A stretch of 64,000 nucleotides of DNA from Saprospiraceae bacterium (GTDB lineage: Bacteria; Bacteroidota; Bacteroidia; Chitinophagales; Saprospiraceae), in the NCBI GenBank assembly GCA_016714985.1, contig JADKBS010000032.1, positions 1-64,000 of the forward strand. Direction: 5' to 3'. Made by a program: the position numbers and the translations under genes. Under the pieces are notes generated by a model. That model searched no databases. It worked only from the letters and a program-made list of their open reading frames with translations, and was not told where the DNA came from. Positions 33,542 through 41,345 of this stretch are shown here, in pieces; positions within the stretch are counted from its first letter, which is position 1, and each line of letters begins with the position of its first letter.

Positions 33542-35863
33542 ATGAAAATCCGAATACTTCAATCAATATCCGGCAGCTTGGCCTTGCTGCTGTGGCTGGT
33601 GCGCACCTGTCGGCAATGCCGGAAAACGTGCAAGAGCAATGACCGGCAATTTTTCAAACGGTGGTTTTTGTCGGCGGCAATGGGCTTGCCGTCACTCAAC
33701 GCAATAGGGCAGACAATGGCCGAGAACTTCCCCCCGCCCGAAAACCCGCCCGTCGTTCGGGCCGTGAAAACCTCCGGCAAAATTGCCCTTGACGGCTCGC
33801 TCGACGAGGCAGACTGGCAACGGGCAAGCCCCGTTTCCGGCAACGATTTTTTCAGGATGGAACCCAAGCAGGGCGGCGAATTTGAGTTCAAAACCATTAT
33901 CCGGCTGCTTTTTGATGAAAAAAACCTCTACGTTGGGGTGTTTTGCGAGGACAGCTTGGGCAAAAAAGGCGTGCGGGTGCAAGACTTCCGGCGGGACTTC
34001 CTCTACGGGGAAAACGATGATTTTTACTTCCAACTCGACCCCCAGAACCTGCGCCGCTACTGCGTTTCCTTCCAAACAACGCCAGTTGGCACACAACGGG
34101 ACGTACAGGTGTTCGACGATGATTTCAAGGACAACGACTGGGATGCGCTGTGGCAGGTGAAGACCAAACTGCTGGGAAACGGCTGGTCGGCGGAGTTTGC
34201 CATCCCGTTCAAGAGCCTGCGCTACGAACTGCCGAAGGCGGGCGAGGCGCCGTCGTGGGGCTTCACGGCTGCGAGGCTTGCCCGACGGACATACGAGCAA
34301 ACGGTTTTCCCGCCCATCCCACAGGCGTTTTCGCCTTACCGCATGACCTATGCCGCCCGGTTGGAAGGGCTGGAACTGCCCAAGCCCGCCTTGAACCTGC
34401 GGCTGAACCCTTATGCCCTCTATGATTTTGAAGAAACAGCCGCCAATGGCTCGGGTGCGGTTGCCGAAGGCAAGCCGAAAATCGGCGGCGATGCCAAATG
34501 GGCCATCAACTCCCACGCCGTGCTTGACCTGACCGTCAACACCGATTTCGCCCAGGCGGACGTGGATCGGGCCGTGAACAACCTCACCCGCTTCAACGTG
34601 TTCTTCCCCGAACGGCGGCAGTTCTTCCTCGAAAACAGCGGGATTTATCCCTCCGATGGCAGCAGCATCTACCCGTATTTCAGCCGGACAATTGGCTTGT
34701 CCAACAGCCAGTTCAACGCCGCTGCCGTGCCGATTGATGCGGGCGTTCGCTTCAACGACCGCAACGAAAAGCGCACATTATCAGGGCTTTACGTCCACCA
34801 GCGTGGCACGGGGCAGCAGGGTGGGGCGAGTTTCGGGCTTGCCCGTTTCCAGCAAAATTTTGGGAAGCAGAGCAATATCGGGGCTATGCTCACCCATCGC
34901 TTCGACGAGGCGGGCGAGGGCTTCCTTGGCAACCACAACACGACGCTGACCGCCGATTTTTTCCTCCGACCCAACGACTCTTGGACGGTGAACGGCTTTT
35001 GGAGCGGCAGCCGTGACGAGGGCACTGGCAAGCTGGGCCACGTTGGGCATTTTTACGCAGGGTTGAACTTCAACGATTGGTATGGTGGCTGGGTGACCAA
35101 ATGGGTGACGGCGGACTACCTGCCCGGCATGGGCTTTACCTTTGGGCAGAACGTCATCCATCACAACCCCGGTAGCTATTTTATCTGGCGACCAAAAAAG
35201 GAGAAATCACTACTGAGGCGGGCCGACCCTGGCTTTTTCATCAATTATTACCACAACGCCTCTGATGGCAAGTTTCAGCAGGCCGACCTCTACCTGTTCC
35301 CTGTCTATCTGTTTTTCAGGGACAACTCGTTTTTGGAGGTTTCGCTGTTCCCGACCTGGCAAAACATTGAATTCGAGTTCGAGCCATTGGGCATCATCGT
35401 GCCGCAGGACAGGTATTTTTATGCCCGTAAGTTCGTTCAGTACAACACCGACCGCAGCCGAAAACTGTCGGGGTCGGTCAGTGCCAATTTCGGCAAATTT
35501 TATGACGGTCGGCTCACCACGTTCTACACCGATGTGCGCTTTGCCCCCACGCCCCACGCCGCCCTCACGCTCGACTACGAGCTGAACCGGGCAAGCTCGC
35601 TCGGCCAAAGCGAGGAGGACAAGGACGTACACCTCTATGCCGGCGGCTTGCGCCTCGCCCTGAACCCTCAGTTGCAAGGCACGGTGTTTTATCAATACAA
35701 TTCCTTGGACAAAACAGGTCGGTGGAATGCCCGCCTGAGTTGGGAATACCGCCCGCTGTCGTTCCTGTACCTCGTTTTCAACGATACGAGGAGCGACTTG
35801 GGCATGGACAGGTTCCGAACGACGGGGGCGATTGGGAAGGTGAACTGGATGCGGCAGTTTTAA
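33542..35863 (+). CDS. DUF5916 family outer-membrane protein with CBM9-like N-terminal domain
   Basis: A 773-residue protein. After a long N-terminal leader with basic and hydrophobic parts (WFLSAAMGLPSLNAIGQ), residues about 70-240 form a CBM9-like domain (KIALDGSLDEADWQRA, FDEKNLYVGVFCEDS, GWSAEFAIPFKSLRY). The DUF5916 part follows (LTVNTDFAQADVDRAVNNLTR - RFNVFFPERRQFFLEN), then repeated amphipathic strands ending YLVFNDTRSDLGMDRF, consistent with an outer-membrane beta-barrel. The family's role is unknown. The true start may be later than 33542, because the terminator hairpin sits directly upstream and the first 45 residues are atypical of a signal peptide. Confidence 0.83.
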   Translation: MKIRILQSISGSLALLLWLVRTCRQCRKTCKSNDRQFFKRWFLSAAMGLPSLNAIGQTMAENFPPPENPPVVRAVKTSGKIALDGSLDEADWQRASPVSGNDFFRMEPKQGGEFEFKTIIRLLFDEKNLYVGVFCEDSLGKKGVRVQDFRRDFLYGENDDFYFQLDPQNLRRYCVSFQTTPVGTQRDVQVFDDDFKDNDWDALWQVKTKLLGNGWSAEFAIPFKSLRYELPKAGEAPSWGFTAARLARRTYEQTVFPPIPQAFSPYRMTYAARLEGLELPKPALNLRLNPYALYDFEETAANGSGAVAEGKPKIGGDAKWAINSHAVLDLTVNTDFAQADVDRAVNNLTRFNVFFPERRQFFLENSGIYPSDGSSIYPYFSRTIGLSNSQFNAAAVPIDAGVRFNDRNEKRTLSGLYVHQRGTGQQGGASFGLARFQQNFGKQSNIGAMLTHRFDEAGEGFLGNHNTTLTADFFLRPNDSWTVNGFWSGSRDEGTGKLGHVGHFYAGLNFNDWYGGWVTKWVTADYLPGMGFTFGQNVIHHNPGSYFIWRPKKEKSLLRRADPGFFINYYHNASDGKFQQADLYLFPVYLFFRDNSFLEVSLFPTWQNIEFEFEPLGIIVPQDRYFYARKFVQYNTDRSRKLSGSVSANFGKFYDGRLTTFYTDVRFAPTPHAALTLDYELNRASSLGQSEEDKDVHLYAGGLRLALNPQLQGTVFYQYNSLDKTGRWNARLSWEYRPLSFLYLVFNDTRSDLGMDRFRTTGAIGKVNWMRQF

Positions 35864-35883
35864 TCAAACTCAAATTTTTTAAA

Positions 35884-36885
35884 ATGAAGAGGCGATATTT
35901 CGTAAAAACAGGCAGTACGCTGGCATTGGGTATCCCACTGTTGCCCAATACCTTGATTTTCAATAAATTAAATCCAGTTAGGATGAAGAAAGAATTTGAT
36001 GTCATCATCATAGGCGGTAGTTATGCTGGCTTATCGGCAGCAATGGCATTGGGTCGCTCGTTGCGGCATGTGCTGGTCATTGACAGCGGACTGCCCTGCA
36101 ACCGTTTCACGCCACATTCCCACAATTTCATCACCCACGATGGTGCGGCTCCGGCAGAAATCGCCCGGCAGGCAAGGCAGCAGGTGGAGCGGTACCACAC
36201 CGTGCATTTTCACGAAGGATTAGCTGTGGAAGGCAGGAAGGCACAGTTGGGTTTTGAGGTGAAAACGAAGTCGGGCGAGGTGTTTTTCGGCAAAAAAATA
36301 GTTTTTGCCACCGGGATAAAGGACAAAATGCCCAATATCGAGGGCTTTGCCGCCTGTTGGGGCGTTTCCATTATCCATTGCCCGTACTGCCACGGCTACG
36401 AGTTTCGTGGGCAAAAAACGGGCATTTGGGCAAACGGTAAGCGGGCATTTCACCTCGCTTCTTTGGTCAAAAACCTGACGGACGACCTAACAATTATGAC
36501 GGCGGGCAAGCCTGATTTCAGTGTGGAGCAGTTGGAAAAATTGGAAAAGCACCGCATCGAAATCGTGGAAACCGAAATCGCTGAGGTAGAGCACGAACAT
36601 GGATTGGTCAAAAACGTGGTTTTCAAGGATGGCAAAGAACTGCCGTTCACCGTCGTTTACGCATCCATTCCATTTGCGCAGCACTCGGATATTCCCACCG
36701 CTTTGGGTTGCGAACTGACGGAGCAAGGCTACCTGAAAACAGACCCCTTCCAAAAAACCAGCGTGGCGGGCATTTTCGCCTGCGGCGACAATTCAAATAT
36801 GATGCGGTCTGTGGCAAATGCGGTTTACAGCGGGAACCTTGCGGGGGCAATGGTCAACATGGGCCTGACGGAAGAACGTTTTTAA
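35884..36885 (+). CDS. Thioredoxin-reductase-like FAD/NAD(P) oxidoreductase with Tat-like N-terminus
   Basis: A 333-residue flavoprotein. FDVIIIGGSYAGLSAAMALG is the FAD fold, CPYCHGYE carries a redox CxxC at residues 166 and 169, and VAGIFACGDNSN is the second FAD motif. The overall plan is that of thioredoxin reductase-like proteins without a typical thioredoxin partner. The N-terminus MKRRYFVKTGSTLALGIPLL looks like a twin-arginine signal, and an internal start (MKKEFDVII, 35983) would remove it. If the long form is made, the enzyme is exported, which is unusual for this family. Confidence 0.85.
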   Translation: MKRRYFVKTGSTLALGIPLLPNTLIFNKLNPVRMKKEFDVIIIGGSYAGLSAAMALGRSLRHVLVIDSGLPCNRFTPHSHNFITHDGAAPAEIARQARQQVERYHTVHFHEGLAVEGRKAQLGFEVKTKSGEVFFGKKIVFATGIKDKMPNIEGFAACWGVSIIHCPYCHGYEFRGQKTGIWANGKRAFHLASLVKNLTDDLTIMTAGKPDFSVEQLEKLEKHRIEIVETEIAEVEHEHGLVKNVVFKDGKELPFTVVYASIPFAQHSDIPTALGCELTEQGYLKTDPFQKTSVAGIFACGDNSNMMRSVANAVYSGNLAGAMVNMGLTEERF

Positions 36886-36903
36886 CATTAATCAACAACA
36901 ACA

Positions 36904-37758
36904 ATGATACAAGTTTTCACATCAGATTTTCGACACCAGGCCGAGGCGGAGAACCTTTTGGATGTCCTCAAAATCCGCTTTGAACGGTTGAAACTTGCTT
37001 TCGACCTGACCGATTCAAAGGAAGCATATCCCTGTGGGCACAGCATACTTCGGGTAGAAGGCGAATTTATTGATGACAATAAAATAATGGAAACACTGCA
37101 TGAGAAGGGGTTCAGGTGCGATATTTTGGAAGATAAAATTTGCGATGCCGAACAACAAGAATTTTGGGAAAAAAACTTCCTTGAAAAACAAACCATGTGG
37201 GGCTTGGAACCTGCCCGTTCTGCCGTTTTGACAAAGGATTTTTTTCTTCAAAGCGCTGTCAAAAGCGTCCTCATACCCGGCATCGGCTATGGGCGGAATG
37301 CGCAGGTTTTCCGGGAAGCCGGGATGACCGTGGCGGGCATTGAAATCTCGAAAACAGCTATCGAACTGGCAAGGAAGCATTACGGCTCCGACATGGTCAT
37401 CCATCATGGCTCGGTGACAGACATGCCTTTCGACGACCATAGGTACGATGGGGTTTTTTGCTATGCGCTCATCCACCTGCTGGACGAAGCGGAACGTGCG
37501 AAACTCATACGTGACTGCTACCGCCAACTGACTGAGGGCGGCTGTATGGTTTTCACCGTCATTTCGAAGGATTCGCCAACATACGGGCAAGGCACCCCCG
37601 TAGGTAAAGACCGCTTCGAGATGTTCGGCGGGGTTAGGTTGTTTTTTTATGATAGGGAGAGAATCGAAACTGAATTTGGTGGATTTGGATTGTTTAAAAT
37701 TATGGCATTAATGGAGAATTATCCGTTTTGGCTGGTTAAATGCAGGAAAGGCAACTGA
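36904..37758 (+). CDS. SAM-dependent methyltransferase fused to an N-terminal HMA-like domain
   Basis: A 284-residue protein. Residues 1-82 form a small alpha/beta domain (VFTSDFRHQAEAENLLDVLK, CGHSILRVEG, HEKGFRCDILED) similar to stand-alone heavy-metal-associated-like domains of Bacteroidota. Residues about 95-284 are a class I methyltransferase with the SAM motif SVLIPGIGYGRNAQVF and the acidic VAGIEIS. The catalytic substrate is unknown; similar enzymes methylate thiols or metalloids. It starts 19 bp after the flavoprotein gene and is likely in the same operon. Confidence 0.8.
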   Translation: MIQVFTSDFRHQAEAENLLDVLKIRFERLKLAFDLTDSKEAYPCGHSILRVEGEFIDDNKIMETLHEKGFRCDILEDKICDAEQQEFWEKNFLEKQTMWGLEPARSAVLTKDFFLQSAVKSVLIPGIGYGRNAQVFREAGMTVAGIEISKTAIELARKHYGSDMVIHHGSVTDMPFDDHRYDGVFCYALIHLLDEAERAKLIRDCYRQLTEGGCMVFTVISKDSPTYGQGTPVGKDRFEMFGGVRLFFYDRERIETEFGGFGLFKIMALMENYPFWLVKCRKGN

Positions 37759-37829
37759 GGTGGAAAGCAACCAATTCACCCATTGTATTAGGCTACAACG
37801 ACAATGAGAGACGTTACCGGAGGAGGGGC

Positions 37830-38030
37830 CTAATCCCCTTCTTCCAATTCAAAAATCGCCTCAACTGGTGCCCCAAATACCCGTGCAATTTTCAGGGCCA
37901 GTAGGGTAGAGGGCACGAACTTGCCCGCCTCGATGGCATTGATGGTTTGTCGGCTGACGCCCGTTTGCTCGGCAAGCTCGCCCTGCGTCATGTCCTTTTT
38001 TGCCCGCTCAACTTTGATGCTGTTTTTCAT
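37830..38030 (-). CDS. XRE-family small DNA-binding regulator
   Basis: A 66-residue helix-turn-helix protein (MTQGELAEQTGVSRQTINAI, then EAGKFVPSTLLALKIARVF) ending in an acidic tail. This is the compact one-domain type that usually controls a partner membrane-protein gene. It lies 21 bp downstream of a four-helix membrane-protein gene on the same strand, the usual pair. Confidence 0.92.
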   Translation of the reverse strand: MKNSIKVERAKKDMTQGELAEQTGVSRQTINAIEAGKFVPSTLLALKIARVFGAPVEAIFELEEGD

Positions 38031-38051
38031 AAAACCTTGGTTTTGAATGGA

Positions 38052-38513
38052 TTAATCGTTTTCGGCAGCCGTTTCGGAAAGACCGTAGCGGCGCTTGGCC
38101 AGCATCAGGCCGAACAAGTAGGCAATGAAGACCATGGGCAGTAAATGGCGGTACGACCAGTTTTCGGCATTCAACGGCGCTACCATTTGCAGCAGGCTCA
38201 ACAGTAGCAGGCCCAGCACCGTGAGCGGAAACGCGAGGGCGAGCGCCTCCAATTGCACCTGCCTTTCCAGTTCATCGACGCTGCGCACGGCCTTGAAGAA
38301 CCTGAACAGGAAAACCAGAAAGGGCACGAGCGTCAGCAGGGCGATGCTGTAGCCGAGCGGTTTGGGATAATCAAACTCCATGAGGTAAATCCGGGAAGCC
38401 AGCCATGCGACGAGGGAAACCAATGCCCACGTGGCAGTGCCGTTGTTCTGGGCGGTCAAATTGACATTTGCGCTTTCATAAGAATCAACTGTTTTGGTGA
38501 AACAATGAGGCAA
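38052..38513 (-). CDS. Four-helix membrane protein paired with the XRE regulator
   Basis: A 153-residue protein with four hydrophobic helices and a conserved-looking cytosolic loop FKAVRSVDELERQVQLEALA. Relatives of this shape (DUF2178-like) accompany XRE regulators in many genomes; the function is unknown. The first 20 residues are not typical, and an internal TTG start before LTAQNNGTATW is possible. The AT-rich spacer 38514-38617 should hold the promoter of the pair. Confidence 0.72.
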   Translation of the reverse strand: MPHCFTKTVDSYESANVNLTAQNNGTATWALVSLVAWLASRIYLMEFDYPKPLGYSIALLTLVPFLVFLFRFFKAVRSVDELERQVQLEALALAFPLTVLGLLLLSLLQMVAPLNAENWSYRHLLPMVFIAYLFGLMLAKRRYGLSETAAEND

Positions 38514-38617
38514 AGGTCAATTTTAATTTCCAAAATGTAAAACAAACCTTACAAGAAGTAAAAAATAATTTCTGCCACTTGACGATTTATATATGTGCAG
38601 TAGCCTTGTATTGATGG

Positions 38618-39141
38618 CTATTGGGCAGGTAGCTTCCAATTTTCCCTTTTCAGTTTAAAAACGAAACAATCGCTTTCATCCTCGCCCAATTGCTTTTGTT
38701 CGATGAATTTGAAGCCCAACCGCTCATAAAACCGATGCGCTCGGACGTTGGTCGCCAAGGGGTCAATCAAAATGGCATGTACAGCAGCATCGCTAAAACA
38801 GCGTTTGATGGCTAATTGCATCATGGTGGTGCCATGTAGCCCTTGCCCAAATCATCGGCCTCGCCTATCCAAATATCAATCGCCCGCAAGCCCTGCGGTA
38901 CGTCGCCCCAGTAGTGGGTTTCTTCTTCCGCTGGGTCAATTATCTGGACAAAGCCGAGTGGCCGCCCGTCCAGTTCTGCCATGAGTTGCTCCCGCCACGA
39001 GGGTTCGTGGAGCAGTTCGTTTTCCCAGTCCCAGTTGCCATCGAGGTCGGAGGCGATGACGTGCGGCTGCTCGTCCCAATGCAGCAGGATGGGCAAATCG
39101 GCGATGGTGGCGAGGCGTAGTTTGATGTTTGGATGCAGCAT
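38618..39141 (-). pseudogene. GNAT acetyltransferase, AAC(6')-like, frameshifted
   Basis: Two frames join into one 173-residue GNAT protein. The first has IKLRLATIADLPILLHWDEQ and IDIWIGEADDLGKGY. The second has TMMQLAIKRCFSDAAVHAIL and LIDPLATNVRAHRFYERLGF, with the acetyl-CoA motif falling at the break. Relative to the expected GKGYGT, two extra bases (or one missing) interrupt at about 38830. The family includes aminoglycoside 6'-acetyltransferases, but the substrate is not predictable. The break is not in a clear homopolymer, so real inactivation is more likely here than at the other breaks. Confidence 0.78.
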
Positions 39142-39349
39142 AGCAATTCAATTTTATACAAGACAAAAAAACTCGGAAATGAATAGGTTTGTTTAAACCA
39201 CAAGGCCAGAAATGCCTCGACAAATAGCGAATTAAAGTACCGCAGCCCTGACAAAAATCTGACAAACCCACGCCAACGCCCAACGCTCTGCCCGCTGTCT
39301 TGGGGGGTGACTGTATAAATTATGCCGTAAGCTGTTAATCCTTTAGAAG

Positions 39350-39420
39350 TTGATAAGAGATTATAAGGTTGATGAGGGTTGATAATCAACTTCATAAACC
39401 CATATCAATTCTTATCAACC
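39350..39420. repeat. GTTGATAAG array in both orientations
   Basis: Copies of GTTGATAAG/GGTTGATGAG (39353-39383) are followed by inverted copies (AATCAACTT, CTTATCAACC) to 39420, upstream of the start at 39453. The remainder of the gene-free stretch 39142-39452 shows no gene. Confidence 0.65.
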
Positions 39421-39452
39421 TAAGTTTGAGCTGCGAGCAAAAATCACCCATC

Positions 39453-41118
39453 ATGCAAAAAAGAAACATTTTCATCCCAGCAATCCTCTTTTTACTGCCC
39501 CTGCTTGGCCAAGCACAAGCCTGGAAATGGGCCAAAAGCCTTGGCCAGTCCAATAACATCACCACCGTCAAGAACATCCGGCCCTACACGGGTACGCAGG
39601 TGCTGGTCAGCGGCAATTTTGCGGCAAGCACCCTCACGCTCGGCAGCCAAACCCTCTCCAACGCCGGGCAAGACGACGGCTACGTGGCCATCGTGGACGA
39701 TTGGGGCGAATATGCTTGGGCCGCCAAATTCGGCGGTTCGGGTCAAGACTTCGTGGTGGATGCCGCCGCCGCTTCCAACGGCGATTTCGTGGTGGCGGGC
39801 AATTTCAAGAGCATCACAATTACCATCGGCGGCACGAACCTGAGCAACAGCGGCGAGACCGACGCCTTTGTTGCGAAGTACAACGCCGACAAGACCCTCG
39901 CCTGGGCCAAGAAAATCGGCAGTGCAGATATTGACGAAGTGGGCAATGTGGCCATGGATGCCGATGGCAATACCTATGTCTCTGGGCTTGTGCTGGATAA
40001 ATTCACCAATGCCATCAAGCATTATTTCGTCCGAAAATTGGACGCTGCTGGCAACCAGGTTTGGGAACGGAAGGGTGAGACAACGGGCGGCTATCCGCAG
40101 ACCGGACTAGCACTCGACGACGACCAAAATGTTTACCTCGGCGGCTCCGTTTTCGGTACAGCGACCTTTGGCAACACCACCATGACGAGCGACACGAGCT
40201 ATGGGGCGTTCATCGTGAAATACAACTCCGCTGGTTCCCTAATTGATACCTACCTCAATACGGGTATTGACAAGTTCAACAGCATAACTGCACAGGCAGG
40301 CAATGTTTTTGCCTGTGGTGAGAAAATCAACGGCTGCATAGGTTGGGGTTGGCCACTTTCCCACTCAAAGACCCATGTGGTAAAAATTGATGCAAATCTT
40401 AATACTGTTTGGCATAAAACAGCAGGAGGAGAACACCCTTGCCAGAGCTACGACATCGCCAAAAGCCTCAGCGTGGACGACGAAGGGAACGTCTATGTCA
40501 CAGGCAGTTTTTTCAGTCCTGCCCTTGAATTTGCTGGCGATTCGCTGCGCAATTCTTTCAATTTGGAATATTACTACCCGCAAATCTTTGTGTTCAAATA
40601 CTCGCCCAACGGCAATGAGCTTTGGGGGAAATCCCTCGGCGGCATCCACTTGGACGAGGCAACCTGCATCCATGCCTTCGGCGACGACAAGTTCTACCTC
40701 GGTGGCAATTTCGAGTCCGACCCCCGCCGGTTTCGGAGCCTACAACCTGCGCAACACAGGCAGTTTGGATTCCATTTACGTTCACTTGCGGCCTGCCCGC
40801 TATGGGCGCAAGTCAATGGGCTTTTTGGCCGTCTTCGACAAAAATGTGAGCAGCACTTTGCCGGAACCAGCCTTTGAGGAGGTGGCCATCTTCCCGAACC
40901 CCACCAACGGCTTTGTCACGGTGCGCCTGAAAGCCCCAACCAATTCGCCGCTGGCTTTCCAGCTCCATGCTGCGGATGGTCGTTTGCTCCGCAAAACAAC
41001 CCACAATGACCCAACTATTGAACTGAGAGAGGACTTGACGGGGCTACCGCCGGGCTTGTATTTCGTGACCTTGCGAACGGAGGAAGGGGTGTTTGTGGGG
41101 AAAATTGTGAAAAACTAA
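39453..41118 (+). CDS. T9SS-secreted beta-propeller (SBBP-like repeat) protein, one apparent frameshift
   Basis: One gene of 554 residues if one extra C in the run 40721-40725 is removed; the reading then continues from NFESDP to AGFGAYNLRN. The signal peptide is MQKRNIFIPAILFLLPLLGQ. The body has repeated units such as DDGYVAIVDDWGEYAWAAKF, DAFVAKYNADKTLAWAKKIG and NVAMDADGNTYVSG, the pattern of SBBP/PQQ-like propellers. The C-terminus is a T9SS type A sorting domain (VAIFPNPTNGFVTVRL, LPPGLYFVTL). It is expected on the cell surface or outside, with unknown function. Confidence 0.82.
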
Positions 41119-41147
41119 TTGACCGCCATATTACGATTGGGGGTTCG

Positions 41148-41245
41148 TAGGGCGTTGCCCAACGCTAACATATTGCGCCCTTTCAGGGCTTGATGCAATG
41201 ATAGCCCTGAAAGGGCGCAATATACTAGCATAGGGCAACGCCCTA
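41148..41245. repeat. 98-bp REP-like palindrome
   Basis: TAGGGCGTTGCCC with inner ATATTGCGCCCTTTCAGGGCT pairs with AGCCCTGAAAGGGCGCAATAT and GGGCAACGCCCTA over nearly the whole element, with a small bulge. No ORF. The sequence type (AGGGCGTTGCCCTA with GCCCTTTCAGGGC) is, from memory, widespread in Bacteroidota genomes as a dispersed palindrome. Confidence 0.8.
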
Positions 41246-41252
41246 TGAATGT

Positions 41253-41295
41253 GAAACCATAAAACCATAAAACCATGAAACCATGTAACCATGTC
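41253..41295. repeat. 8-bp array AAAACCAT upstream of the CotH-like gene
   Basis: About five copies of AAAACCAT drifting to GTAACCAT, 50 bp before the next start codon. It belongs to the boundary-array class. Confidence 0.7.
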
Positions 41296-41345
41296 CCATA
41301 AAACAACGTGACCATCAAATATCTCATCCAAAAAATTGATTTCCA

